Positions 10,964 to 22,816 of a stretch of 36,903 nucleotides of DNA are shown here, in pieces. The position numbers and the translations under genes are program-made. Position 1 is the first letter of the stretch; every line of letters begins with the position of its first letter. Source of the DNA: Brachionus koreanus (taxonomy: Eukaryota; Rotifera; Eurotatoria; Ploima; Brachionidae); NCBI GenBank assembly GCA_016987375.1, contig PJRA01000077.1:957964-994866 (forward strand), written 5' to 3'. The notes beneath the pieces are model-generated. The model was not told where the DNA came from. It was given only the letters and a program-made list of their open reading frames with translations, and searched no databases.

Positions 10964-11862
10964 ATGATGTCTCATGAGCCGTTAAATAATCTTTCCAAAA
11001 CAATAATTGGTATTGACATTTTTGTTAAAAATGATTTTGGCACCATGCATTTGACCAACATTGGGGAAATAATTTTTTCCTCGATTTTTTTGCTAATCAC
11101 AATAGGAGTTTATTTTGTGTCAGGAATAGTGTTCGGCATATTTTCGCAAATTTATAAGTAAAAATTAAATTTTTTTTTTTTTTTTAATTTTAAGAATTTT
11201 TATCTAGAGGCCTAAACAGAAAAGAAAAAATGTTCTGGGATCTGGCTGTTGTGAGAGGCGTTTTTGGTTTTTTGGGTTCATCATGTTGTTTTTATGAAAG
11301 ATTTTTTGATATTGATTTGCAAGTAGATGTATCCAAAGCAACCACAGTTCAGAGCAGCATTTTGATAGCAGCATGTCTAGGATTTTTTTCATTCGAAGTA
11401 TTGGCTCAAATAACGTTCGATATCATGTTTAAAACGTTGAGCAAAGCCCTCCATGCCCATCATTTTGTATCAATTATGGGATTTTTACTCACTGTTTATT
11501 ACGATATTGGTCACTACTTTCCTATTTGGGTTTTCACGCTCGAAATGAGCACTCTTTTTTCTTGTATATCGTTTTGTCTGATTAAAGCTAAAGCAGCAGA
11601 AAATTTATTCTGGAAAATCAATCAACTAATTTTGATTTATGTATTTCATTTGAGATCAGTAATTGAATTTACAATTTTGTATGAGATTTGGTACTATTGG
11701 GATTTGAAAAAATCGATGCCTTTTTTTTGGAATTTTAATTTGTTATTTGGTCTTTGCTTGTTGGCTTTTGTGCTAACTCCATACTGGACATTTAGAAAAA
11801 CCGAACAATATTTCAAAAAAGCTGATTGGAATGACACCAATAACAAGAAAAAATCTCAATAA
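10964..11862 (+). CDS. CLN8: CLN8, TLC-domain ER/ERGIC membrane protein
   Basis: Two exons, 10964-11157 and 11208-11862, encode 282 residues, close to human CLN8 (286). The junction gives FSQIYKGLNRKEKMFWDLAVVRGVFG, aligning with the equivalent FWDLA-x-RAVFG segment of vertebrate CLN8. Other conserved strings are the His pair at about 149-150, LEMST (176-180), ENLFWKINQ and PYWTFRKTEQ near the end. The first helix is at about 33-58, and further hydrophobic segments form the TLC domain. The C-terminus ends KKSQ, which fits the KKXX ER-retrieval rule. In vertebrates CLN8 cycles between ER and intermediate compartment and helps export lysosomal enzymes; its loss causes neuronal ceroid lipofuscinosis. 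The 50-nt intron uses the second of two nearby acceptors, because the first would hit a stop. Confidence 0.9.
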
Positions 11863-13481
11863 AAATTTAATCAATTACAAATTTTGTTTTTTATTCCACT
11901 AAACGTGACTTGAAATGTTTGATTAAAATTAATTAGTTTTTTGATTGTTAATTAAAGGAAGTTTTTTTGTTTAATACAAGGAAATGTTGGTTTAGCAAAA
12001 AGAAAAAGAAGATATTTCAACAAAATTCTAATCAATCATTTTCATTTATTATTTGGCCTAAAAAATAAATATTTTTGATAGTTACGCAATTTATATACAA
12101 AATCAATTAGTGCTAAATATTTACTCAAGAGGGTAAAATCCATATATTCATGATAGAAATTCAAATTTATTAGTCGGTTTACAGATAGAGATAATAAAAA
12201 TAAAAGGAAAAATTTTCAAATTAGAGTAGCCATCTTTTTAGAGAATAAAATTTTTTGCTTTTTTTTTAATCGTTTTATTGTTTTTGACTTAAAGCATTGA
12301 GTTTTCCAAATTCAATAGGCAAAAACATATGGTTAGCAGTAGCAAGTCCCGGTACTTAATTTTATAATAACTGATACTAAAAATTAAACCATTAAAGAAA
12401 AAATAATTAGGCCTTTAAGATATTTTCAGATTATATAAATAAAATTTAGTTATTAAACCACAACTTTTAATCGTTTAAATAAATTTTATTTATAAATCTA
12501 TTTTCGTTTCGTATCCATGTTAAATTAATAAACATTTATTGTGAAATTTACTATTAAAGTTTTTTAGTAATTATTTTGATGTTATTTAAATAATTAATAA
12601 TCAATATATATATAATCCATTACGCTTAATTACCATTTTCATTAATTGAATTATTATTTAATTTAACTCGAACTAGGTATATTACTAAGAGAAAAGATTA
12701 ATATTTAGAATAAAATAATTTAAAATTTTTATTTTGATAAATTTTTTTTGATTGAATGGTCTGATTTTTTTTAGAAATAAATTCTTGTTCTGTTTATGGT
12801 TATTTTCCTTCTATTTTAAGCCTCTTTTTATTATGTTTTACTTTTATTTTTCAATAAAAAAACAAGCAAGCTATGGGATATTTTCTTTAAGCTATTAGAC
12901 ACCTTTTAATACTTTTATTAACTATTTATTTGTTTTAATAACCAGCTGATTGTTTTTGAAAAATAAATTTTTTAAACAAAATTAAATAAAAACTCGAATG
13001 AATTTCTTAAGGTTAAATTAAACTTGAAAATTTCAGGGGTTCTTATGAAAAAAACTTGATTTCAACCTCAAACTGTCAATTTTTTTTTGCTTTTTTCTCA
13101 TTCTACTATTAAGTAAAATATTATTTTTAAATTTAAAATTTAAATATTTTTTATTGACGGATATAAGCAGATTTTTGTAATTCACTGAATAAATTTGAGT
13201 TTCTAAATTTAGTATTTTTTATCTAAGTTTTAAATCAAATGAGACTTTCAGAATAAATTTAAAATTAGATTTTTATTTATATTTAGAATATTTTGAGTGA
13301 ATTTGGTGTTTTAAATGTTTTACCTATATTCAAATAAGTGTTCAAATATGTTCTAAAATAAAATCTTAAAAATTTTCACATCTAAAAATTCGATAGATAA
13401 AAGAAAAAAAGTTCAAATTCAGAAAAAAAATTATGGTCCGAGGCCATCTAGACGACCAGTACAAAGTTATTGCGGTGGTTT
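11863..13481. other. convergent spacer downstream of CLN8
   Basis: A+T-rich DNA between the 3' ends of CLN8 (+) and FNTA (-). I see no coding region. The more GC-rich patch starting near 13435 leads into the hAT-like end at 13482. Confidence 0.4.
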
Positions 13482-13511
13482 AGTGGCCGTCATTGACGGC
13501 ACCCTACACTA
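13482..13511. repeat. hAT-like transposon terminus, copy 2
   Basis: Read on the minus strand it starts TAGTGTAGGGTGCCGTCA, with ATGACGGCCAC following. It is 25/30 identical, in inverted orientation, to 7620-7649. Inside it (13435-13481) is a GC-richer patch with GACGACC and GCGGTGG words, as expected of subterminal transposon sequence. The right-hand flank ATTCAAAT does not match the flank of copy 1, so the two are probably separate insertions. Confidence 0.45.
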
Positions 13512-13578
13512 ATTCAAATCAAATGATGCTAATTTAAATGTTATATTAAACAAAATTTTTAATTAAATGTTAAATTAA

Positions 13579-13795
13579 CACTAGAAGCACCAAGCATTTT
13601 CTCATGTTTTTTTAATTCAAAAAAAATTTATAAACAAACCATAATAATTTCATAAATTTATATCATTTTTTAAAGAAAATTTTATAATCTACATAAATCA
13701 AAAAAGATATATTCATTTGAAAAATCTATTCAAAAGATACGAGGTTTTAAAAGTTTTTCAAACGAGTCAAAATGACTCGTTTGGTGCTTCTAGTG
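13579..13795. mobile_element. complete piggyBac-like MITE (217 bp) with TTAA target duplication
   Basis: A 217-bp unit is flanked on both sides by TTAA (13575-13578 and 13796-13799). It has 15-bp perfect terminal inverted repeats, CACTAGAAGCACCAA at the left and its reverse complement at the right. TTAA duplication is diagnostic of piggyBac-type transposition. Just inside the right end is an 11-bp perfect hairpin (CAAACGAGTCA-AAA-TGACTCGTTTG). The interior is A+T-rich with no ORF, so movement would need a transposase from elsewhere. Confidence 0.8.
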
Positions 13796-13799
13796 TTAA

Positions 13800-14543
13800 T
13801 AAGAACCATGATATTCTTTTATATTATCATAACTAAAAATATTTTTTAAAAAAATTTATAGACTTTTTTTCTTTAATTAAGATTAAGCTGAAAAATTAGT
13901 TTTTATGATTTAATCTTGTTTTAAATATATTTAGATTTATTCCTTTTAAAAATCGGACAAAATAACCAAAAGAAAAAACCTATTCATTTTAGCTTCTTTT
14001 TAGGCTTTAGTGAACTCAATTTTAAATATTTTTATTCATTCTCGAATGAAAGATTTCAATATAAGATTGGAAGTATTTTTATTTTTTTATTTAAACTAGT
14101 ATAAATGCAAATGGATTGAAATACATTATACATATGAGCCTAGCTTTTGAACTAAACAAAAATTTTTAGTTCCTATTAGCTTGAGACTTTATTTATGATA
14201 AGCACACAACCAGTGACAGACAATTCACAAACTAACAATACTTATTTTAATTAATAATCTCACTGAATCAATCAGACATCGATAAACAAACAATTTTGTT
14301 TTGATAGAGCTCTGGGAGATAAATCCAATTATTTCTATGTTTATATTTTTTAGCCAAACAAATCGAACATTCCTGCATACTCATTTGCATATTTTTGACA
14401 GAAAAAATTAATTTTATTTATTTATCTAGTGAGCTGTGGTTTCTTAAGAATCTGAAAATGACTAGCTGACTAGAGCAGACATAATTTATTTTAAAAAAAG
14501 GCTGATAACATTAAAGTTTTTAATTAAAAGTTTTAGTTTTCAT
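13800..14543. other. spacer downstream of FNTA
   Basis: About 740 bp to the right of the MITE, including the presumed 3' UTR of the minus-strand FNTA gene. No coding region or repeat recognised. Confidence 0.4.
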
Positions 14544-15587
14544 TTAGAAATATTGGTCAAATTCCTGCTTCCATTTAGAAAGCAAATATTTCCAATAGTT
14601 GGCCCGAATAGTGTCGTATTTTTGTGCTAACAAATTCAAGTATAGAATCGATTGCTGCACAATCTCTTTAACTGCATTTGCATCAGAATTTTTTTTCTCA
14701 ATAGCTCTGGTCCAGTTATAGTCAATTTTGAATGAAATTAAAAAAGGCGACAATTCGTCCTCTTTTTTGCTCTCTAGTTTTAGGTTACAGAATTGACAGA
14801 CTTTTTCCGGATAACCAAAACCTTCTTTTACCATTAAGTCTACCAGGCCTCTCAAATAATTCCACACACTTTCATTATTTATGTTCAAATTTAGCTTTTC
14901 AATGCAATAATCTACTTCTCGATTTAACACGCTTTCAGAGTGATCAGTATTTATTAGACAAAAAAACCGATGATTCCAAGCACTGTTGTTTTTGTAGTCC
15001 ACTGTTATCAAATTGCTAACAAAATCTAATTCCTGGTCCCATAGCGCAAAATTTTTGTTCACCCATTGTCTATACTGCCATGCATGATAATTTTTCGAGT
15101 CTTGCTGTAGAATTTTTTCTGTAAATTCAAGCTCTTTGCTAGGATCCTGTAGAAGTTCGACCACATTTCGTCTATGCTGCCAAACCTGATAGTTTTTAGG
15201 ATTTTGATCAATTATGTGCGTAACCAGTTTAAGCTCGTGATTCAAGTCTTTTCCAAGTTCTTTGAGTAATATACGTCTGTAAAACCAGACAGTGTAATTA
15301 GCCGGATTTAATTTTACCGCTTTGTAAGTCAAGTCAAATGCTCGTTCACTGATTTCATTTGCTTTTAAAACAGCACGAAAGTAGCCGAATACATCGTTGA
15401 AATTTTCCGTGTAAGCGATCCGGCAAATTTCATTTGTTTCATGGTCCTAGACTCATATATTAATTCGTTTATCTTAAACTAAGTTAATTAAGAGCTTTTT
15501 TACTTGATTTATAGGGTTCAAATCGCTCCACTCATTTTTGTCAATGGCTATTGAATCGTAGTCATCAGAACTTTCCGAGTCAGACAT
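14544..15587 (-). CDS. FNTA: protein farnesyltransferase / geranylgeranyltransferase type I alpha subunit
   Basis: Two exons on the minus strand, 15587-15504 and 15446-14544, encode 328 residues. The short first exon (MSDSESSDDYDS..., 28 codons) joins in phase 0 to DHETNEICRIAYTENFNDVFGYFRAVL. Five prenyltransferase alpha repeats follow at about residues 75, 110, 144, 178 and 218: NPANYTVWFYRR, NPKNYQVWQHRR, DSKNYHAWQYRQ, DYKNNSAWNHRF and NNESVWNYLRG. These form the helical-hairpin crescent that wraps around the beta subunit. The enzyme attaches farnesyl or geranylgeranyl groups to CaaX-box proteins such as Ras and Rho. It lacks the long Pro-rich N-terminus of vertebrate FNTA. The start is the only ATG in the first exon, preceded by an in-frame A+T-rich leader. 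Confidence 0.93.
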
Positions 15588-18500
15588 TTTTACTTTATTT
15601 TAAAAAATTTCCTAGTTTAATTTTTAACAATTATAAATACATTAGTTAAGAGCAAAATTAAATTTAATTTTGATTTTATTATGAATTAAATTGTCTAAAA
15701 AAATCTAAGCTTATTTTTTATTTTGTTTAAAAATAAAAATTTTCTTTTGAGGATTATTTAAAAAAGCCGACAATACTCAGTTTTCAAATGACACTTTTTT
15801 CTAATAAATAGCTTAGCAAAACCATTCTATTAATAATGATTTAAAATTTAATACATTTTTAAAATATTCGAATAAAAAATTTAAAATAAACAAACTAATT
15901 TTATTAAATATTTATTTTACTATTTTTCATTTTTTACTTTAGTTAATTTGAAATAAATTATTAATTAGGAATTTTATTCAATGCATTCAATGACTATTTA
16001 TTTAAAAAAACATATCAATCATAAGATTTTGAATCGAATTGAGGTAAAGAGAGTTTATTTTTTCATTTATTTAGCGTACTATTTTTTTTATATTGTTCTT
16101 TTTAGTTTTAAATATAGATATTTTTTATCTAATAAATCTAAGATGGATTAGAAAAATTGCTTTTAACTTTTGTTTTATCTTCAAAAACATAATTTGAGAA
16201 AATAATTGTGTTTATCAAAAAATAAATTAATTAAGAAAACATTTTTGAAGATAAAATTTATAAAATATTTGATTTTTCCGTACAAGAACTGCATAAAATC
16301 GTCAATTCATATTTAAATAAATGTCCAAAACTCTAGAATTCCAAAAATGTTCATTTAACTTTAAAAAATTGTGGATTTTAAAAGGAAAAAATTTTCATCT
16401 ACGAGATTTAAAATCTCCTAGTGACTAGTATAAATGATTATAAAATTTATAAAATTTTATTTAACTTTTTAATTTTTGAATTTAAAAATTTAACTCTAAT
16501 CTTATTTTATTGAAGAATTATTTAAAATCAACTATGGTCATCTGTTAACTAATGTTTCCTAATTAAATAATTAATCATATTTGTTTTAAAAATTTCTTTG
16601 ATTTCAATATTCAATAAAAATTATAATAAAAATTAGGATAATCTGATTTTTTTTGTTTAAAAAAATTTTAAAACCTTAAAAATGAAATCAAATAAGTGAA
16701 AAAAGTTTTAATTATTTTCTCGACTAGAAGAGCTTATTTTTATTCTAGTTCCATCATAAAATCAAAATTAAATTTTTTTGAACTTTTAATTTTGATCCAT
16801 TTTATTCATTTATTAAGTTGAATCCGAAAAAAAAGCAACTAATTTAATTAATTTAACTTGTGTATTAATTTAGCAACAATTCGATTTTGGTAGTTTTAGT
16901 TTTTTTTGTGATTATTGTTAGCATTTTTTTAGAAAATAGGGCTTCACTGAAAATTGAATAGTCTGATTTTGTATTTTCAAGAGTTATGCTGAGTATTTGC
17001 TGATCGACTTGGGAACATGTTTTAAGAATCTTGAGTTAATTAAGGGAGAAATTGCTTGTTGAGAGAACTGGTACGGGCCATTAAAATCACGCAATTTCAA
17101 AATAATATATATTTGTCGGATTTTGGCCCACTTTTTATCTAAAGCATATTGTAACCAAAGGGATTTTAATTAAGTTTTAATAGTGATAAGAATTATTTGT
17201 TTAGAAGGCAAAAACTGCGCATCCCATCAATTTTTATTCAGTTGTTCGGATCTATTAAATCAACGAGCTAGTCTATCTGCTGAGCAGAAAATTATTTTGT
17301 CTCGGTCGTCACTCATTAAAATAATTTATAAATATGTAAAACGGAAATAGGTTTTTTTGTATGGAAGCCAAAAATTTCAATTAAGAAAATTAAAAATTAT
17401 AAATTTCTCCTCTTAAGACATTTGCATAATTCACTCATAGATGATTCGATCGATCAAAGTAATTACAGAACATTCAAATGCGATGTATCAAGTTTAAATC
17501 AATTAATATAAGCTTATTTCTGTTGATTAGTTTCATTTCTGTAATTTATGAGCAAAATTGTTCTGAGCCATAGTTGAAACGAAAAAAATAAGAGTTTCAC
17601 CTAATTTAAAATGTTTTTAATAATTAGACTTTTTCATCAATTATTCCAGAAATTTAAAAAAGGATGAGAATTTTTTTAACTTTCTAGAAATAGTGTAAAA
17701 TTGAAAGCACCAAGTATATATGTTTGTGGGTTAGACTTATATCATCAAAAAAATAGTTTAAAGCACGTTTTTATTCAAATTCTAATTCATTCAAATGATG
17801 AGAATAACTGCAGGATAAATTATTTGAATTGGATTGAAATTTTTTTTTTAAAATTCTAAAAGTAATTAAAAAATTAGTATTTTATTTTCGAATTGGAAAA
17901 AACAAAAATTCAAGAATTTATTTTCTAATTAAATATTAAAAAAAAAAATATATTCGCATTTTTTTAATAACATAAACAGAGCAAAAATTTCTGTAGGTTC
18001 TATTAGGCTTAGTTAGAATTTTTTTTAAATTAAAATTTCATTAGAACAAATCTTAAAATGTCTTTTATTTTTTCTTTAACAAAAAAAAAAGTTAAGTTCT
18101 AGAAAAGAATTTAAATTAAAATTAATTGAATAAATATTTTTCGATAGAACATTATTTGCAAAATTCAATTTTTTTAAAAATTAAGTTAAATTTATTGTAT
18201 TTGTTTATCATAAAGCTTTAATACATAAAAATAAACAAAATTGAACCAATTTTTACTCAACATTAAACCCCAAATGTGTTATTTAAATTAAAGATTCCAA
18301 AAAAAAAGATTTTATTTTTAATCAGAACAGACGATAAATTAAATTTTGAGTGAATAAATAGAAATTAAATTTATTTTAGTTTAATGAAGATACTAACTCA
18401 AGTTGATAGTATTTTATTTTATGTTTAAATGAAAATTTACAATTAACTTCCTCACAGACATATTTTACATAAAGTTTATGTATCTTTTATTTATCATATT

Positions 18501-19354
18501 TAAAATCAATTTTGATTATCAATAGAAATTATCGTAAAACTATAAATAAATGCTAATAAATAAAATAAAAAACGTTTAATGGCATGATTTATGGCAGAAC
18601 TTAGTAAGGCACATATTTTGCATTTTTTTGTTGTTGTTTTTCTCGTTGAAATTAACTTGAAGAAAAATATTTTCAAGCATACATAAGGCAAAATTCCGAT
18701 TTTATATTGATTTTTGGTGAGATTTTTTTTTCTCGAACATTTTTACTCAAATTAAGTCCAGACTTTTATATTTGATGCGAACACTTTAATTAATCAAAAC
18801 CTGTTTTTAAAAATTAAAAAAACTTTGAAAACTAGTTTTTACTCAAATTCAATTATTTTCAATTAATTCTTAAGAAATAATTTATTTGAAAATTTGCTAG
18901 ACTAAATTAGGCATAGATAGTTAACAATAGACAGCTATTCAAGCCTAATTAAAAGATTATTTGAAAGCTTTTATGTCAGTCAAGAGGGTTTATGTACCGA
19001 CAGCTAGGAATTTTATATGTCAAAAATTGAAATATCGTATCATTTAGTTTTAATATTTCGGAAAAAAGAATTTTTTGTTATTAAGCAGTTGATCAAATTT
19101 ATGAGAATTATTCTTCATTTTAAGTAAATCAAATGGAAGGATTCTAGGCAAAATGAATTATTCATGAATTCATTAACGGTAATAAAAAATATAAAAGCTT
19201 CAAAGCTAAAAATTAGATTTGTCTTAGTATCTAATTAGGAATCGAATTTTATAAAGAACAGTAATGGAATTAAATTAGAGGAAGCGCATTTTTTTAATGA
19301 ATATTAATAAGCTAAAATAAGAGACTAAATTTGAATATTTTTTTCGTAGATAAA
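15588..19354. other. long spacer between divergent FNTA and FEZ genes
   Basis: About 3.8 kb that should contain both promoters. FEZ coding begins 11 nt after an acceptor-like TTTTTTCGTAG, so a non-coding leader exon probably lies here. A less A+T-rich block at about 16960-17320 is the best candidate for promoter or leader sequence, but no clear TATA box or exon could be fixed. A hairpin at 18905-18950 is listed separately. No protein-coding region recognised; the minus-strand frame at 18506-18691 lacks coding character. Confidence 0.4.
18905..18950. other. 46-nt imperfect hairpin
   Basis: AATTAGGC and GCCTAATT form an 8-bp perfect outer stem, and GATAG with CTATT adds a 5-bp inner stem around a 14-nt loop. 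It is too short for a typical miRNA precursor and may be chance. Confidence 0.25.
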
Positions 19355-22300
19355 ATGCTTTTTGAACCATCGAATAGAAATTATATATCCAAAATGCACT
19401 ATTCAATAGATGATACCGAAGAAGACATACAAGCTCCTATAGCAAATATTGATATTGATGAGTTTATGGACAGTTATTTAAATGATTCAGCTTTGGAAAT
19501 TGCGCCAAGTGAAAATAAGCTCGAAAATTGCAAAAGCATGGGAATATCTCTTGAGGATTTGGTGCAGTCGTTTGACAAAAACGTCAAAGAGTGCTTGAGA
19601 AATTACAAAAATATTGACATTGGACAGCTGGCTCCTGTTCAAGTTAGATCTCAAGATGATCTAATAAATGAATCACAGTAATTATATATTTAATCAGAAC
19701 TAAAATGAATTTTAAAAAATCTTAATGAAAAATATAATTAAGTAACTATTTTGATCGTATTTTAGGATTACATTTTTATAAAAGTATCTTTTTTTAATTG
19801 AAATTAACTAGTAAATTTTTATTTCAAGTAAAGGCTAAATGCATTTAATTTGTATTTATTTTTATTTTTTATTTTTAATTAGCAGTGTTCACACTTCTAA
19901 TCCAAGGGATGAAAATGGGAAATAAATAAGGCAATATGAAAAAAATTTTTGATTGTCGACAAATAACTAAATTTCAAGCAGTTTACTTGCTGAACTTAAA
20001 GTATAAAGCTATGAAGTAAACTCGACTGTTTCCTGTTAAACCATTTGTCCAAATATTAAATATCAAAAAGTATTTAAATAATTTTATATATTTATTTTTT
20101 TGAAAAAAAAAATTTTTAACACAAAAACAGCATCTTTTTAAAAAATAACTTAGATAAAAGCATTTTATTTTAAAAAATAATATTTTTAAATTTCAATCAA
20201 AAATATATCAATTTAACAAATAAAGCTCACATACTAGTAGGCCGGATTTGACGAATCTATGTAACATTAGTCGTATAGTCGAATGGTTTGTGTGTTGGTC
20301 ATGCAACCGAAGGTTCAAAACCGGTTGAGGGTGGAAAATCTTCAAAATAATCTGCAGTGCAGGACGTATGTTTTAACTCCTTTCATCAAAAAATGGGAAC
20401 CGGTTTCGACTGACTAATAATTGCGATGTAGGTGTACAACTCGATGCAGTAACCACTATGTCAAATCAGAGCCGTTGCTCAAAAAGCTACTGGAAAAGGA
20501 GATGAGCGCCTCCCCATTATCCGCTAGAATTGAAAAGGGCAAATTATTCTCAATAGTAGTATTAAGTCACCTCTCATGGGTCTAATTATAAGTTCAGTCA
20601 AGTTAATGCTATGAAATTTAGGAATGTGATCTTTGTTGCTCTTCTTATTACTTATTCGATCTCTGAAATGTCTTTCTTAAGAAATGATCATCATGAATTT
20701 ATGGCAAACTCTACCAATTCTGTGTTTAGCAATTGTAATTGTAATTCCTTTGATCACCTCTAACCAGTTTGGACGAACCAAGAATGACTCTCTGTTTCCT
20801 TTTGCATAGAAAATCATTTATTCGATTAGAAATCAAATCTTCAAAACCATATGCATTTATATGATTTTATAGAATAGCACTTTAGGTGTGATATTCGATC
20901 AAAGGCTTTCGATCAAATGTCAATGCAAATAATGTATATCAGTGTTTATAATATCGATTTATAAGCCTATGTTGAGAGCTGTCGTGGTGAAATCCAATGA
21001 TTCTATTAGATTTGTTGAACAGGCTTTATTTGGCATGAAACCATTTTGTGCATCAGATAATTGGTCATCATATTATCTTTTAGTAGACTTTCAATAATCT
21101 TGCAAAGACAACTTGTTAAGGAAACTGGGCGCTAATTGACTTTAAGTCTGTTTCCTTTCTTAAATTAGACAATTAGTTGACAAAAAATGTTTCAAATAAT
21201 TTAAAGATTTTAGGTTGTCCATGATGGTTTTAGGTGTGCACTCATTTGCAAGGGTAAACGATTTAAGTTATATTTGATTAAATAGTAAGCTAAAAAATAA
21301 CTAAGTATAAAATTGTTTGAAAAGAGAAGAAAAAAATTAAATATTTTATACTAAATCATAAATTTTAATTAAAAATTTTTGTTTAAAAAACAATGAAGTA
21401 ATAAAATATTTTGGCGAATTTTTAAGTAAACTTAAGTTCGGCAGGTTCATTTTAAATTCTCAAAAGTTTATAATTCTTATAATTCCTAACTTAAAAATTA
21501 ATTTTCTATTTTAAATAAAAATTCTTTTCAAATTTATTCTTATACAATTATAAAATAGCTAGTCACTAGATCTGTTGATTCATAACTTATTTTAGAAAAA
21601 AATTTAAACGAAAATAATTTCATTTAATTTAGATATATTTAAGTTTTAAACAAAAAATCAAACATTTTTAATAAATTTGATTTTTAAAATTTAATTTTAA
21701 TCTTTAAAAAAAATATTTAATTAAAAAATGATTTTTCTTTCAGAATGTGGTATACTTTAACAGGAAATTTTGGAAACATGCTTCCGATTGACTATCACTC
21801 AAAGAATTCACTCATCCGACAATATCATATCGAATCATTGAATCTGAAAGGCCAATTTGAAGAGGATTATTTGAGCGATGAAGGAGTTTCAGAAGATGAA
21901 ATTAGCCATAAAGATGAAACCGATGAATTTTTGCAATTCGATGAAGATGATGAAGAACTTAAAGAGCAACTGGACATGCATTCGATGATATTAATCAAGG
22001 GAATGTATAATGAATGCGATTTGGTCGAACCATTGATCACAGCCGAACAAGTATTGAACGAAATAGATTCATTGATAGGTTTGGAGGAAGAAATTTGCGA
22101 TGCAACAACTCCGGACTCGGGATTCTATGCGGTAAATTCTTCTCAAGTATCACCAAACGGAGATTTAACTCTAGAGATGTCTAACATTCAATACATAAAT
22201 GCATTTGAGAACGAGCTTAGAGCTCAAAGTGAAATTCAAACTAGAAATACAGAATTGAATGCTAAATTTTTGGTCATGCCTTCTAAACAGGATTTGAGTA

Positions 22301-22816
22301 AATTGAACAATTTCGAGCTGAATCAAATACTCGAGCAGGTTGAGTCTAATATCAATGAATTGAGTGAGATAATGGTTCAAGAATTTGCAACTAGAGACGA
22401 ATTAGAATTTGAAAAAGAGACCAGGAATACATTTATATCCCTAGTAACAAGCATAAACGAAAAACGACGCAAACTTTGCAACGACAGTTTTAGCAATAGT
22501 TCACTATCAAAAAAGAAAAATCGAAAATCTTTAAATTTAGATCTTACTTCATCAGTAAGCTTTTATTTTTTAATCAAAAAAATTTCAATCTATTTTTCCT
22601 TTTAGTACTTGACGACAGTTATACCAATTAACCGTGAAATTGAATATGATATACCACATATTCAAATTTTAAACAAGCGTAATTTTTCTTTTAAAAATTA
22701 ATTTTTATTTTTAATGAAAATTATTTAAATTAGTACTCAAAGCAATCGATGAAGACAGTCATCAAGTTCCGGAACTTTTGACTAATTATATCCTAAAAGT
22801 TGTGTGTCCCACTTGA
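19355..22816 (+). CDS. FEZ1: FEZ / UNC-76 fasciculation and elongation protein
   Basis: Four exons, 19355-19677, 21744-22554, 22606-22678 and 22734-22816, give 429 residues. Family landmarks are in order: SLEDLVQSFDKNVKECLRNY ... LAPVQ (65-97), an acidic region (145-185), EPLITAEQVLNEI (203-214), the coiled coil LNQILEQVESNINEL ... RDELEFEKE (295-350), and the C-terminus YLTTVIPI ... VPELLTNYILKVVCPT. FEZ/UNC-76 is a kinesin-1 cargo adaptor needed for axon outgrowth and bundling; the coiled coil mediates dimerisation and partner binding. The start ATG lies 11 nt after a TTTTTTCGTAG acceptor, so an untranslated leader exon upstream is likely. The 2-kb first intron is loaded with a SINE and a dead LINE, while the other two introns are about 50 nt. 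Confidence 0.93.
19678..20233. other. start of FEZ intron 1
   Basis: A+T-rich intron sequence before the SINE. No feature recognised. Confidence 0.4.
20234..20560 (+). mobile_element. tRNA-headed SINE (candidate)
   Basis: A 330-bp block that is clearly less A+T-rich than its surroundings. Near its left end are RNA polymerase III promoter boxes: box A TAGTCGAATGG (20276-20286) and box B GGTTCAAAACC (20312-20322), both fitting the consensus. The boxes are 36 bp apart, start to start, against about 44 in a real tRNA, and no clean cloverleaf forms, so it is a tRNA-derived head and not a tRNA gene. A body of about 230 bp follows and ends near AATTGAAAAGGGC. It abuts the end of a minus-strand LINE relic. 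Family not recognised. Confidence 0.55.
20571..21140 (-). pseudogene. decayed LINE reverse transcriptase in FEZ intron 1
   Basis: Minus-strand translations give, in order, N*RPVSLTSCLCKIIESLLKDN, NGFMPNKACSTNLIESLDF, KAFDRISHLK, then, after an internal deletion, pieces around the 'RPH.E.A' region, and finally LIIRPMRGDLI. These are the standard RT blocks ('NYRPVSL', 'QHGF...S..TNL', 'FSKAFD..SH', 'RGDLI') of CR1/jockey-like LINEs. Stops, frameshifts and a missing catalytic middle (no ADD box found) make it dead. It lies antisense to FEZ and ends next to the SINE. Confidence 0.8.

Noticed and set aside
7620..13511. A single 5.9-kb hAT transposon carrying CLN8
   Set aside because: The eight bases outside the two ends (CTTAATGG and ATTCAAAT) do not match, so there is no target-site duplication. 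The interval also cuts through the PPP1R14-type gene, whose exons join well across the left end.
14732..15019. 95-codon plus-strand ORF inside FNTA
   Set aside because: Antisense shadow of the prenyltransferase repeats.
20270..20335. Functional tRNA gene
   Set aside because: Box A and box B fit, but they are about 8 nt too close, the T-stem mispairs and no proper anticodon stem forms. A SINE head is more likely.
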